Part shown: piece after piece, positions 12,701-24,600 of the stretch
How the letters are laid out: each line of letters opens with the position of its first letter
Position numbering within the stretch: position 1 is the first letter of the stretch
Source: Nyssa sinensis
Lineage: Eukaryota; Streptophyta; Magnoliopsida; Cornales; Nyssaceae
Direction of reading: 5' to 3'
Assembly (NCBI GenBank): GCA_008638375.1
Contig: CM018037.1
Coordinates: 36,351,576 to 36,415,575 of the forward strand
DNA length: 64,000 bases
Notes under the pieces: generated by a model
What the model saw: only the letters and a program-made list of their open reading frames with translations
Databases searched by the model: none
Told to the model about the DNA's origin: nothing
Program-made: the position numbers and the translations under genes

Positions 12701-15700
12701 TTGCTAGTTTGTTGTCCTGTGATTCAAATTTGTGTTTTGGATTTGATTTTTTTTTTTTTAATTATTCAGGAAGAGGTACAAGCTGACACCGAAAGTGATG
12801 ATGAAGAACAGCAGATTTATAATCCCTTGAAGCTACCAATGGGTTGGGATGGGAAGCCTATACCTTACTGGTTATATAAACTTCATGGTCTTGGTCAGGT
12901 TAGTTTTTATTTGTGTATGAGTCTCTTAAGCTAATTTCTTTCTCTATTGATTTATATGGATCCCTTTCCCGATAAAGTCACTATTCATGTTATTGTCAGT
13001 CTACATTTGGATCATTTTTCAATTTTTTTTTCATTATTTTCCGTCAATTATGTAGATATCTTTTCCTGAAGTTTTTATTTTAATTTCTTTACACTTGGTA
13101 TCTCATGGATGGATTTGGACATATGGTTACATCATGTAAAAAATAACATTTGGATGATGATGATTGGGATGGCAATCAATCAACTTGTTTGTGTGGGTAA
13201 CCAATCGCACCCACCCACTTTCCACTACTGGGATGGGGTTGGGCAGATCCCAATCAGGGTAAAGGCCAGGGTTGGCAACATGGTAAAACTTGACATAGGT
13301 TTGGACTGGGGGTGGTTTAGGAGAGTTCTGACTTGCCCTGCCCTGTTATTGTCCATTTCTACTAACTAGTTGAAATGCACATGCTTTGCATGTGGAGTGG
13401 TTGTCATGAATAATAAATGGTACAAGAGATCATGGAGCTTAAAATGAAAGAAGACGATAATCTAGAATGTAGAATGTGATTTTCAAGTAGATGCCTTTTG
13501 ATTTGCTAATTTTGGGAGTGCATGCTCCTAATAGTATTCCCTACATCACTATCAAAATAGATATACTGTGGACCTCGGGGGTCGTTGCTGTATGCAATAT
13601 CAAAGAATTGATGTAGAGAATTTGAGTTTTTATTTTATTATATGAAGTGTTCTCTTTGTTTTCATCTCTTTTGCATTTGAAAATTGAAGTTCGTGCTTTT
13701 TATTCCAAAAAATGTCTCTTAATGATTATTTGTTTTTCGTCCCTCTGATATATTGATTTTAATCCCTTATTTTCTTTTCGTGCCAGCTGGGGGGCTGGGG
13801 AGGGGACTTGGGGATTAACACTCCCCCAACCCATGGCCCTCTCCCAAACTAGCCGGAGCTGACACCCTCTACTGACTCACTGAGTTAAATATTTTCTTCT
13901 TGTGGTCGTGAGGTTACTTTCAATTTTTACATGCCCTTGTCCAACCCAATGTGGGACTCACCCTGCCCCACATCATTTTTTCTTCTCAGCCTGCCGCAAT
14001 CTGACTCAGGTTTGGGAAAAAAAATTCCCCCCCCTTGCGTAGAGTTTGGGGTAGGAGAGCCCTGTTGCCATCTAATGATGGTGATGGATGATGATTGTTG
14101 TTGTATTGTTGGTAATAATACCATGACCATCCTTATACTACAGTTATTATTCTTCATCATTATAATACATTAAATTATGTAATGATATAATAGATATATA
14201 TATATATATATATTTGCTTACTAGTTGAAAGGCTTTTCTGGGAGTTCATTCTTGTCTTTATTGGCACTGGTATTTGTGTTGGGTGACAGTGGAAAATTAT
14301 TTCTCTATGGACTATCAAGACTTTCCTTTGATCGCATTTCAGGAATTCAAATGTGAGATATGTGGGAACCACAGTTACTGGGGCCGTAGGGCCTACGAGC
14401 GGCATTTCAAGGAATGGCGACATCAGCATGGAATGCGTTGTCTTGGCATCCCAAATACCAAGAACTTCAATGAGATCACATCGATAGAGGTATGTATTTC
14501 TTCCTTTTCTTTTGGCACAACTAATATCTTTGTCCTTTAGACCTCATTTTTTTGAACTGGTGTTTCTCACCTAAAATGTCTTTCTATTTGTGGTGCTTTA
14601 ATAGATAGTGGTATTGTTACATTAACCTTTCGTATCCATGCATGGAAGAATTATTTCAATTTATGATGCAATATTTGTCTAGCTGCCTGGAAAAGAATCT
14701 GCCAGCAGCTGGTGAAGTCACTTTAGCAATTGTCATCATTTACTGTGCATGATTCCTGTAATTGGGGATCATGGTCGTAAACATCTTTAGATTATTATAT
14801 ATTAATTTCACTTCTAGAACAACTGAAGTTCAACTTTAAGTGACCAAAATAAAAGTTCAACTTTAAGAAAACTTTTGAAACTTAACTTTTCTATGTTAGT
14901 TCTACTTCTATTAGCCTCTACATTGGTTCAACTTCTGGAAGCATTTGAAGTTTTACTTGAGCTGGAAGTCAAAGCCTTGTGGGAATATTTTTGCAATTAA
15001 TGAATTTCTTTTTTGTGCTTTTCCCTCTCCTTTTAGATGCCTGTGACCTAGCCATCACGTCTGCAATGCTTTCTTTTCTATTTTCATACATTCAGTTTAT
15101 TCAAAGCTATCTGTGCCCCAACCAACTCCATAAAGGATACTGTTATGTACTTTACCAAAAGAAAATTTTATGACTTAAATTTTCATTTGCTTGGACTTCA
15201 ATGCATTGATTAGGTAACAAATTCAGACAGACACTTCCTATTTAGCCGGTCAGCTTCAAATAATGGGCCAACCGCTCAACCTGTCAATCCCTTAAAGTTT
15301 AAATTTTATGTTTTGTGGGTGCACAGTTTTTTTTTTTTTTTGGGGGGGGGGGTTGTTAATTCTTGATCACTGACAAACAAATGCTGATATAGTTGCCTTG
15401 GGTTCGTTTTGAACATTAATCTACAGTTGATACCAGAAAATACAAAATAGTGGATCTACTATTGATTCCAGGAGTTCCCACTAATGTTTTGAAAATAGGA
15501 AGTTAGTTGTTTCCTTCAAAACAAATAAAAATATTATTTTGAAAAATGAAAAACATTGGCTTTCTTATTATATAATAGTAGAGTCCTATCAAATAGCTTG
15601 ACTATAGATGTCTCATTTATCTCACATCATGCATTATTTGACTAATGATGGCCGCATTCTTAAATACATCTTAGTTTTCCCATGTGCATATATGGGGGAG

Positions 15701-16183
15701 AAAACAAGAAAAACTAAAAAAAAAATATTTTTGGATGAGTACTGGGCTAACCCTCTATAAATCAGTTTTTTTTTTTATATTTTATTTCTATATCAATCTT
15801 AGAAACTTTTTGAACATTGTTGGACCTATAAAGTCTGTATAACCTTGTATGATTTCCTTTATAGAGCATTACAGAAACCTCTTGTTGTGACGTGCAAAAG
15901 TTTTTGGTGAGCTTATGCATATGATTGAATGTGCAATTTCCACTCTTACTAATATCAATAGCTGTCAAAATTGTAGTCATTTTCCTTTCATTGTAATGGC
16001 CGTAGTCTGGAACTCAAAACTCATTGTAATACGCAGGAAGCAAAGGAACTATGGGAGAGAATACAAGAACGGCAAGGACTGAACAAGTGGCGCCCAGATC
16101 TCGAAGAAGAATATGAAGACAGAGAGGGTAATATTTACAACAAGAAGACATATACTGATCTTCAGCGCCAGGGACTGATTTAA
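363..16183 (+). CDS. SF3A3 (ATO): Splicing factor 3A subunit 3 (SF3a60 / ATROPOS), 5' part outside the window
   Basis: Subunit of the SF3a complex of U2 snRNP, acting in branch-site recognition in the nucleus. Nine exons join in frame: 363-505, 655-751, 1462-1626, 3781-3852, 10241-10399, 10702-10779, 12770-12898, 14343-14489 and 16037-16183 (TAA stop). They encode 378 residues, against about 500 for the plant protein, so roughly the first 130 residues lie upstream of the window. All introns are GT-AG. The first visible exon reads [18 protein letters not shown] family sequence starting at [12 protein letters not shown]. Exon 8 carries the matrin-type C2H2 zinc finger (CEIC, then HFKEWRH). The C-terminus [15 protein letters not shown] is highly conserved. 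The 6.4 kb intron between 3852 and 10241 holds LINE and MITE debris. Nothing suggests loss of function. Family identity is very sure; exon edges are inferred by eye. Confidence 0.95.
861..1058 (+). repeat. Two-copy tandem duplication, period 100 bp, in an SF3A3 intron
   Basis: The unit starting TTTAATTTCCTGGAATTC occurs at 861 and again at 961. Both copies continue through CTTGATGC, CCTGTGTTCTGTGACT, TTTGGATTT and an AAACCA...ATTTCT end, with scattered substitutions. It lies in the intron between exons 655-751 and 1462-1626. No function is apparent. Confidence 0.85.
2090..2249 (+). repeat. LINE 3'-end remnant with a long poly-C tract
   Basis: TTGTACATGGATCCCATC is followed by about 21 C residues (2181-2201), GGGGGTGCC, and CTTATAAAAAAAA at the end. 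It matches the arrangement at 15-103. The rest of this intron (1627-3780) is AT-rich and shows no other gene or element I can support. Confidence 0.45.
4299..5450 (-). mobile_element. 5'-truncated L1-type LINE fragment, with candidate target duplication
   Basis: On the minus strand 4609-4926 encodes a zinc-binding reverse-transcriptase tail (zf-RVT-like): [19 protein letters not shown], then [19 protein letters not shown] with the HC residues that follow. Upstream codons at 4899-5156 continue in another frame, so the copy is decayed. A 14-base T run at 4300-4313 is the poly(A) tail of the minus-strand element. TCAAAACT occurs just outside both edges (4291-4298 and 5451-5458) and may be the target-site duplication. 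The element sits in the 6.4 kb intron of the SF3A3 gene, opposite to the gene's direction. Confidence 0.75.
6080..8220 (+). mobile_element. Degenerate L1-type LINE, reverse-transcriptase region to 3' end
   Basis: Plus-strand reading frames, broken by stops and frameshifts, show reverse-transcriptase hallmarks: a [11 protein letters not shown] block near 6320-6350, [14 protein letters not shown] near 6950-6990, further RT sequence to about 7500, and a zf-RVT-like tail at 7685-7921 ([33 protein letters not shown]). The 3' end is about 8220, after CCTCTCCC and a T-rich stretch. The copy is interrupted at 6412-6767 by a MITE-like insertion; removing it joins the RT frame again. It has the same orientation as the host gene SF3A3. 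Confidence 0.8.
6412..6767. mobile_element. MITE-like element, copy A, with 9-bp target-site duplication
   Basis: This 356-bp non-coding insert splits the LINE. GCTGAATAC is repeated exactly at 6403-6411 and 6768-6776. The element starts CTAAGAAGTACGG and ends GTGCTTCATA, so the termini are imperfect inverted repeats (about 11 of 15 bases). The interior is AT-rich and flanked by GGACACG-type repeats. A second family member lies at 23725-24226. A 9-bp duplication suits Mutator-like elements; an 8-bp reading would suit hAT. Confidence 0.75.
8225..8490 (+). repeat. Two tandem copies of a SINE-like repeat, period about 147 bp
   Basis: Both copies start ATAACTCGGTATC (8225 and 8372), share GGACCAATCCCAC, ATTAAAGCCGGGGC and end in CCTTGGGCACT (near 8350 and 8490). 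A run of about 14 T residues separates them. Sequence of this kind is recurrent in plant genomes, but I cannot assign a named family. No open reading frame is meaningful here. Confidence 0.7.
8940..9480 (+). mobile_element. LINE 3' fragment
   Basis: Translated in pieces, 8960-9120 gives a zf-RVT-like tail ([19 protein letters not shown]) and 9168-9452 gives the C-terminal part ([19 protein letters not shown]) of another LINE copy, with stops and frame changes between. Its closest relative in the window is the copy ending at 8220. It lies in the same SF3A3 intron and in the same orientation as the gene. Confidence 0.7.
9711..9945 (+). repeat. Duplicated unit with an expanded (AC)n microsatellite
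   Basis: GAACACATGGAAATGA occurs twice (near 9713 and 9882), each followed by an AC tract, then GTC and TAAC sequence. The first copy has a perfect AC run at 9729-9757; the second has only a short ACACACACAC. The microsatellite therefore expanded in one copy of a local duplication. Confidence 0.7.
13160..14075. other. Possible decayed repeat in an SF3A3 intron
   Basis: G/C-rich islands (13160-13350 and 13780-14075), reading GGGATGGCAA at the left and TTGCCATC at the right, stand out from the AT-rich intron between exons 12770-12898 and 14343-14489. Such GGGATGGCAA-type sequences are common in plant transposable elements, but I could not define ends or a target duplication. Short ORFs here look incidental. 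Confidence 0.25.
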
Positions 16184-18163
16184 AGATTAACAGTCATTCC
16201 AGATTATTCTTCCTTTCAAGTAAGTTTAACAGGGATGAGTTTATGTACTTTCCTTTTGGGAATGAATTGTTTCTGATTTCTGAGCCTCAACTCCGACGTA
16301 TACTTGAATAGTGTATGGACACGCTCATTGGTCTTAAACAACCCAAGGCTAGGCTGCATTGTGAAATTGCCAAGGCCCAAAAGCGTTATAATGGATGATT
16401 CGAGGCACTTATCTGTTTTGCTAGCTTGTTTGGTATTGACCCAAAAAAAAAAATATATATCATAAAAACAAACACCACTAGCAAATGAGTTGGGACCCCA
16501 CTTTTTAGAGGTTAGTTTATTTTCCCTTGATCATGCCATTGGTTGGAGTGCTCAGAGTCAGATCCAAAATTTTCCCGTACTTTTATTAGTGTGATAGTTT
16601 TTCTGAATTCTAAAATGTTGTTTTTGCCATTCCAGCTCCTCTCCTTTTTAACTGTCGGGAGAAAGAACTAATGCAGTGACTCGAATTTCAAGAACTATGT
16701 GATGGATGATACGACTTTGGGCAGATCTCTGCTAGAATCTTTTTAATACCTTGTATGGAAAACGAGAAGAAGAAAACAAACATTGGGGTCTAGAAAGGCT
16801 GTAGTTTTTCTGGTCCAAAATTCTGTAATCTTTGATGAGTTTTGAATATTTCTCAGCAATACTTGATTTCTCAGGAGTTTAGCATTCAATTGTCTTGCTA
16901 ATCTAGTCCACAAATTATCAGTTATTTGTCACCACTACAGTTTTTGTCTTTATATGATTCTTGCATTCTTAGAATGGTGTACTAAAGTTTGCAGGGACAA
17001 TATGGAGGCGTATTGATGAGAGAGAGGTTGGCAAATCTTAACACAGTTTTGACAAATTGAAGAATAGAACCATCTTGATAATACCCAAAAAGAAAAAAAA
17101 GTATAGAACCTTCTTTGAAATGGTTAAACCTAAAATTATAAAATTTTAGGTGATGTTCATTAAAATGGCAACATTGTTTCTAATGAGAGAAGTAATGAGT
17201 AGAGGTGGTAATTTGTTTCATTCCGTTTCTAATTGGGTGGGTATAGAGTTGTCGGATTTGAGACAGAGTTGGGGGAAGGTCATCTCAACTTGTTTGTATA
17301 TTAAATTTTTTTATTTTTATTAATAAATTAAATTATATAAAATTATTTTAAAAGTTTTTCATATTTTATTTATTATTTTTTCTTATATTAATTATTTTAA
17401 CAATAAAAATTTAATTTATTTATCAAAAAAAAAGTTTTAACTTAAAAAATATATTGTCATTTGAGTTGGGAGGAATGTCTAAATGGGACGTTGTGACGAA
17501 TGTTTAAACGAAACAAAAAATATAAATAAAGTTAGAATCGAAGAAAAGACATTTTCTTCTGTAATCATTTCTATTGAATAAAAAAGAAAAAATTATTCAT
17601 TAATCTTAATTTATTACACCTTACGGGTGAATGATTGTTTGATGGATATTAAATTTGTCATTTTACTGATTTGTTGTATATTCATCGGTGTGGGTGCACC
17701 CTCCAAAAATTGCAATCGAGATGAAGCAAGCTGTGGCAAAGAGTGTGGATCAACGGTGTAGCGATCAGTGTGGATGAGCATGTTGGAGGTCACCTTTGTC
17801 AAGCAATATTAAAGAAGTTCCTGCACGATTAGGAGATCTCCAGAAGCTTCCTCCCAGAGTCTCGGCTTATTCCAGAGGGGCATCCTTGGAGTCCACTCGT
17901 GTCCATCAAGACACTAATATGGGGTGGACAGTCCTTTCCTTTGATCTCAAAGCCCAAACCAGTGTGTCGACTCAATGGATGCTAACGAATTGGAAGCTTG
18001 TTACAAAGTTAAAGTGGGAATCTTTTCTATCTAATAGATGTAAACACATTCCTCCTTTTATTTTCTGTAGGCCGAGAGAATAAGAAGGATTGCATGATTA
18101 CATATCTTTGTTCATCCTAAGCATATCCTCCTCCTATTTTCTTTTTCGGTCAGGCGACAAATC
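16184..18163 (+). other. SF3A3 3' UTR and intergenic region, no gene recognised
   Basis: The first 600-700 bases after the SF3A3 stop probably form its 3' UTR. The stretch 17205-17520 is very AT-rich and repeat-like. The sequence 17600-18163 is more balanced in composition and may be promoter or 5' leader for the PPR gene; its short ORFs resemble no family I know. Confidence 0.6.
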
Positions 18164-20642
18164 ATGATTAGATATCTTTGTTGTAGAACATTGGCAAAGC
18201 ATTGCAAAGTGATTGGCTTCCCACTATGTGGGTTATCATCCCAACCTGCGCAAATGACCCAAGATTACATAAAATGCATAGACCCTTCAACTTCAGAGTT
18301 CGATTCTCATTCATATGCCACTATGCTCCAAAATTGCATCATAAACGGGGAGCTCAGCATTGGAAAGGGCCTTCATTGTGACATGCTGAAGAGAGGTGGT
18401 TGTTTGGACTTATTTGCGTGGAATATTCTTCTCAACATGTATGTTAAATCAGACATCTTGTCTCATGCATTTCAATTGTTTGATGAAATGCTCGAGAGAA
18501 ATACCATTTCATTTGTTACGTTGATTCAGGGTTGTGCGCAATCCCTTCAATTTGTTGAGGCTATTGAATTATTTGTTAGATTACATAGAGAAGGTCATGA
18601 GCTAAACCCATTTGTTTTTACCACTGTTGTGAAGTTGCTTGTGAGTATGGAGTGGGCAGAATTAGGTTGGAGCCTTCACGCATGTATTTATAAACTCGGT
18701 CATGACTCCAATGCATTTGTTGGCACTGCTATTATTGATGCCTATTCTGTGTGTGGCCTTGTTGATGTAGCTAGGGAAGTATTTGATGGGATTATATGCA
18801 AGGACATGGTTTCTTGGACTGGGATGGTAGCTTGCTATGCTGAGAATGACTTTTTTGAAGAGGCTTTAGAGCTATTTTCTCGAATGAGGAATGTGGGGTT
18901 TAAGCCAAATAATTTTACATTTGCGAGCGTGTTTAAGGCCTGTCTTGGGCTAGAGGCCATTGAGGTGGGGAAGAGCATTCATGGTTGTGCTTTAAAAACT
19001 CGATTTGAGATGGATCCTTATGTAGGTGCTGCTCTACTTGATTTGTACACCAACAAGTCTGGAGATATCAATGATGCTCGGCTAGTATTTGAAGAGATTC
19101 CTAAAAATGATGTGATTCCTTGGAGTTTCATGATTGCACGATTTTCTCAGAGTGACCAGAGCAAAGATGCCCTGGAACTGTTTTGTCAGATGAGGCAAGC
19201 TTTAGTTGTTCCTAATCAGTTTACTTTTTCTAGTGTGCTGCAAGCATGCTCAACTATGGAGGATTTACAATTGGGGAAGCAAATCCATTCCCACGTACTA
19301 AAGGTTGGTCTTGATTCAGATGTATTTGTTTCGAATGCCCTGATGGATGTCTATGCGAAATGCGGAAGGATGGAAAAATCAATGGAACTATTTGTGGAGT
19401 CGACAAACAGAAATGATGTGACTTGGAACACAATTATAGTTGGTTATGTGCAATGGGGAGAAGGGGAGAAAGCATTGAATCTGTTTTTAACCATGCTTGA
19501 AGACCAAGCGCAGGCAACTGAGGTAACATACTCTAGTGTTCTTCGTGCTTGTGCTATCTTAGCATCTTTAGAGCCCGGTGTCCAAATCCATTCCCTGACT
19601 ATCAAAACCCTTTATGATAAAGACATAGTAGTCGGCAATGCCTTGATAGACATGTATGCTAAGTGTGGGAGCATCAAGGATGCTCGTTTAGTGTTTGACA
19701 TGATGGGCAAGCGAGATGTAGTTTCATGGAATGCTATGATCTCAGGGTATTCCATGCATGGTTTGGGTGGCGAGGCTCTGAGAATCTTTGAGAGTATGCA
19801 GAGAATGGAGATTAAACCCAACAAGTTGACTTTTGTTGGTGTCCTTTCAGCATGTAGTAACACAGGACTATTAGATAAAGGACAGGATTATTTCACTTCC
19901 ATGGTACGAGATTATGGCATTGAACCCTGTATAGAGCACTATACCTGTATGGTAGGTCTTTTAGGCCGATTAGGCCATCTCGGAAAGGCTTTTAAGATGA
20001 TTGAGGAAATTCCATTTGAGCCTAGTGTTATGGTGTGGCGTGCTTTGCTTGGAGCATGCTGTCATCCACAATGATGTTGAACTCGGAAGAATATCTGCCG
20101 AGCGTGTGCTTGAGATGGAACCTCAAGATGAGGCTACCCATGTGTTACTATCAAATATATATGCCACTGCAAGAAGATGGGATAATGTAGCTTCTGTTAG
20201 GAAAAACATGAAGAAGAAAGGAGTAAAGAAGGATCCAGGCCTAAGTTGGATTCAGAACCAGGGCACAGTTCATTATTTCACTGTGGGAGATGCTTCACAC
20301 CCCGACATTAGATTAATTTATGGGATGCTGGAGTGGTTGAATTTGCGAAGCAAGAAGGCAGGTTATGTTCCTAACTGTAACGTTATTTTACTTGATGTGG
20401 AGGATGAAGAAAAGGCGCGCCTTTTATGGCTTCACAGTGAGAGATTAGCTCTAGCTTTTGGTCTTGTTAGGACTCCATCTAGGAGCCCCATTCGTATCAT
20501 GAAAAACCTCCGAATATGCGTAGACTGCCATGCTGTAATCAAGTTTATATCACAAATTGTTGACCGCGAAATTGTTGTCAGAGATATAAATCGCTTTCAT
20601 CAGTTCCAGGATGGGCTTTGCTCCTGTGGTGATTACTGGTGA
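18164..20642 (+). CDS. Pentatricopeptide repeat protein, DYW class (At5g13230-like), interrupted by a +1 frameshift
   Basis: Predicted organelle RNA-binding and C-to-U editing factor; its Arabidopsis counterpart At5g13230 is annotated as mitochondrial. The open frame runs from ATG 18164 as successive PPR motifs (for example VVSWNAMISGYSMHG, DVFVSNALMDVYAKCG) in PLS order. At 20057-20062 TGC T GTC carries one base too many: the frame reaches TGA at 20072-20074. The +1-shifted frame continues through the E domains and DYW domain to 20642. In the DYW domain the zinc and catalytic site is intact (HSERLAL, CVDCH) and the protein ends CSCGDYW. Without the extra base it would be 825 residues, about the family length. 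It is either a recent pseudogene or, equally plausibly, a sequencing error. No intron is evident. Confidence 0.9.
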
Positions 20643-20726
20643 TGTGCCTTGTTGTCAGAGATATAAATCGCTTTCATCAGTTCCAGGATGGGCTTTGCTC
20701 CTGTGGTGATTACTGGTGATGGGCCT
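20572..20726 (+). repeat. 77-bp tandem duplication across the DYW stop codon
   Basis: TTGTTGTCAGAGATATAAAT begins at 20572 and again at 20649. The copies are identical up to GATTACTGGTGATG and differ by one base after it. The first copy encodes the last 22 residues and the stop of the PPR gene; the second lies in its 3' UTR and repeats the CSCGDYW codons and stop. The near identity points to a recent event. Confidence 0.95.
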
Positions 20727-21605
20727 TAATGAATCTATTTTTGGAGTGTTAAATTGACCTGACGAACTATCCAGGCCGTCTTCTTCACTATGAAAACCTT
20801 CTCCAAGGGACTACCCTAATATTTTTCGAGTATTTTGACGTTTCAGACACAATAACAGTCTATTTTAGCAAATTAGACTGCAAAATATAACATGGGGACC
20901 ATTTTTCGTGATTTAAGAGACCCAAATATTTGTTGGTCACCTTGTTTATCCCTGCATGGCGACACCTCTGAGTTCGTGGATGTCTACTGGAGCGCCCAGA
21001 AAGCTTGGGTATGCACTTTTTTCATATTTGGGCCTCTTAGTCTATAAGATTTGTAATTTTTTAGCCTTTTATTTCAACATTTCAATTTTTGCTGTATAGC
21101 TATCTTCGTGGGAAATTCCAGAGTTGGAGATTGCCTGGAACTTGCTTGTAGTGCTGCAACTTCGGTTGGACTTGGAGCACATGCCACCATGTCTTTCCTT
21201 ACTATTTGAACCTAATGATTTGCCATTCTACGAGGCTACAGGGGCAACTATTTATCTAAGGATGACTTGTATGTGGTGCTTTGGTATGGGTATGATGTGA
21301 CCCTGGGAATTCGTGCGGATGGCCTTCTCAAAAATAGTCTTGGCTGCTCAGTTGCTGGCTTTCTGTGATACGAAAGTTAAAACCAACCAGCATATCGTTT
21401 CCATTCGATCAAACACATTCCAGATGGTATGTATACAGTGGACAATTGAATGAAGTAAATGGACACTGACATTGAGTATGCAATTGTATTGACAGATGAC
21501 ATTACTAGCTGTTAGTATTTGTAAACTGTGTCAGTTCATTTTTGTATCAAAATATCAATGCAGTTGCTGCAATATATACAATCAAGTAATTGCAATTTAC
21601 TTTTG
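20727..21605. other. Convergent 3' intergenic region between the PPR and FBN11 genes
   Basis: The two flanking genes converge here, so both 3' UTRs and polyadenylation sites should lie inside. I see no coding exon, RNA gene or repeat. Composition is moderate and stops occur in all frames. Confidence 0.6.
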
Positions 21606-24600
21606 TCATCTACAGCTCTCATTCGCACAGGATCTCGTAAAGAAGAGCGCTGATCCATTCACCCCACGGAGGACCAGAAGCCTAGAGTCCACATAAGTTC
21701 CACACACTAATTTTGAGAGATCAAACATTTCAGGCGGGATTTGTGTCCGAACTTCTCTAACTACATTTTGAGCACTATCAACTTTTTTAGCCAATGGATC
21801 GTCGAGACTCATTGTGACCTCAATGTCAGTCGAAACAAATTTGGCTACGGGTAGGCTTGATGGGAACTCCTTAAAAGGAATCACTTTCCTCCATTTTTTA
21901 CCTGATAGTTTTTTAATTACAGAATCCTGGGTGTTTGATGGGACTGAAGGGTACTTGCTTGCAGCATTTTCTTCCTTGAGATATAGTCGTTTCCCAGCTG
22001 TTAATCTGAAATTTGAGTTTACTTGCAATTTCCCAATTACTCCAGCCTTGTCATGGGGCCAATCAGGGCCAACTAGGACCGTGAAACTAATGTCAGAGGT
22101 GAATGAAAGCGCGGTGTTCAACTTTGATGTTCTATATACAGATAGATGCACATCACCAATGAGAACTCGGGCAAGAGGTTGGCGAAGGGTCAAACCTATG
22201 TGCCTTCCGGTGCAGTATAGAAGGCGCCATTTTCCTGGTAGCAACTCCAGCCAATTCTGCGAGTTTAGAGAGGAATGAGAATTAAACTAAATCAGTCACT
22301 TCTGCAATCAATGGGGGACCAGCTACTACGGTACTACCCAGCACTCCCCACACCCACCCAAGGACCCATACAGCAGCAAAAAAGAAGAAGAATAATTGGT
22401 TCAATTTTTGGTCAGTAATGACTAGCTTTGTAAATTGCAACAACATTGGGGCTTTGGCCAAATACTGTAGGTGCTTCTCAATTGAACATTAAATCAATCT
22501 TTTATCCAATCCCAGTGATAAGAGCAGTTTATCAACAATGAAAAATAAGAATTAAAAAAATGGAAAAAAATATAACACACTATATTATTAGTTATGATTT
22601 AACAAGTAGTTGGGATTTAAGGATCTGTGGAGTTGAGTTCTAGATATCCAACAATTATCTACATTCAAACTTCAGAAACCTTGTATGACCAATTACATGT
22701 ATTTTCAAGAGTAAGAATCAAAAGATCAAGCTTTATTGTTCCTCTTTCCAGAGAAGCCTAAAATCTGAGATTAAGGTAAAAAGCTTAAATGAATAGGTAA
22801 TGAAGTAAAGAGGGAAATATCAATTCCCTATTTCCACCTCTAACAGTTGGAAAGAAACAACATATGTTGGAAAAAATTTAAAAAAACATTTGTTACCTTT
22901 GGCTTTGAATGAGGATTCAGCATCTCCATTAATTCAATGAAGTGTGCAAGCCTGCTACGCTGAAACATGAAATATTACAGCTCAGTAACCTTCTATATTG
23001 TTGTAATTCTGCTTTTAAAATAATTGTTACTAGCCGATACTTACAAAGAAAACCACAAAGAACAAGGAAGGAGTACATGAGAAGCAAAAACAAGGTTTGG
23101 TAGGAGGACATTGGATAGACTACAAATTTGGATGTCTTTCATCCCACAAACTTTTCAGTGAAAATATTAATTTTCTGAACTCAGGTAAAATCTCATTGCC
23201 TGGAAGACTATTATTAATTTTTACTAGTCAGATTGCACATGGCACCAAGGGAAAACTACTATTTATAACAAAAAGCATATTTGATAGTTTATCTGGCTGC
23301 CTATTCTGGCAAAACAATCTCTTATGCTCTTGCCAACAGACTGAATCATCCAAAAAATAAAAAAAAAACTGCAGTTTAGGTTTGTACTCCTACCAAGTTC
23401 ATAAATATATAAAGAGATATAATGATAAATGGGGCTATTACATAAAATGACAGTTAATATCATATAAACTCTTAGAAAAAAAATAAAATGAAATAGCATT
23501 GATCCTTGAAATCCTAATGCCGATCCTGGTGGGAGTGATCCTTATGCTGATCCCATATCTCACACTTTATTTGATGGCCTCAATTCTCAATGATGGATTT
23601 GTACCTTCTAATACTCTGGTATTAAAAAAATCTTTGCTACTTAATTCTGTAATCCTATTTGAAAGAATATTACGGAAAAGGGTTTGTTTCCACCAAGCTA
23701 AAACAAAATGTCAACGTCTCTATCTAAGAAGCACAGACACATGACATGAATACGACACATTATGGAGACGCATACACATTATTTTTCAAAAATATAGAAC
23801 ACGGATATGTCAGGAAAACATTGATTATATTTTTACATTTTTTATATGACCATATAATGAAAACCTAATATTATTCCAATCAAAATTAGCATAAAAATAT
23901 ACAAATCAATACAATATTATTAATATATCAAAATAATAATCAAAATTTAAGAATTTCTTTTTTTAATTATCAACAATCTTGATTCAAATTCTAAGATAAA
24001 TTTTTTTACTATAGATTATGTGTGCGCATGTGTGCGTGCCTGTATAAAGAGTAGAGAAGAAGAGGAGAAAAATAGTGGAAAAAATTCAGAAAAAAAATCC
24101 AAAAAACATGTTCAAAACATGTTTAGGATGTGTCTGAAATTGAAAAATTGAACACTTTTTTCATGAATCCGAGCGTGCCTGTGTACAACAATGATATGTG
24201 AGGCAAAATAGTGTCCGTGCTTCATAGGTCTATAGTAAACCAAAATCCTTGTTTAATAGTGATTTTGCTTTAATTTTTTCTCTACAAATCAAAAATTGAA
24301 GATTATTTACAACTAGAAATCTATTCTTCTATCCTCATCCATGGATCCTTTACCCATACTCTTCTCAAGTGAACCAGCCTCTCCTCTGTATGGTATTTAC
24401 ATGGTGGTTCGAACAAAGACATATTTGGTTGTAAATTCCCATGCGGGAGATTGACAAAGGCTTGTTTGTAAATTCCGATGTAGGAATTGATAAAGGCATA
24501 TGTCTGTGTGGACTAATCAATAGTTCAAATTGGCTTGGTTGTAAATTCCAATGTGGGAATTGATAAAGGCATGTCTGCGTAACTATCAATAGTTCATGTC

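Noticed and set aside
17796..18083. 95-codon ORF upstream of the PPR gene
   Set aside because: No family resemblance, no splice link to the PPR frame; probably leader or intergenic sequence.
21814..22278. 154-codon plus-strand ORF opposite the fibrillin domain
   Set aside because: It is a shadow of the last FBN11 exon, whose minus-strand product is clearly a PAP/fibrillin domain.
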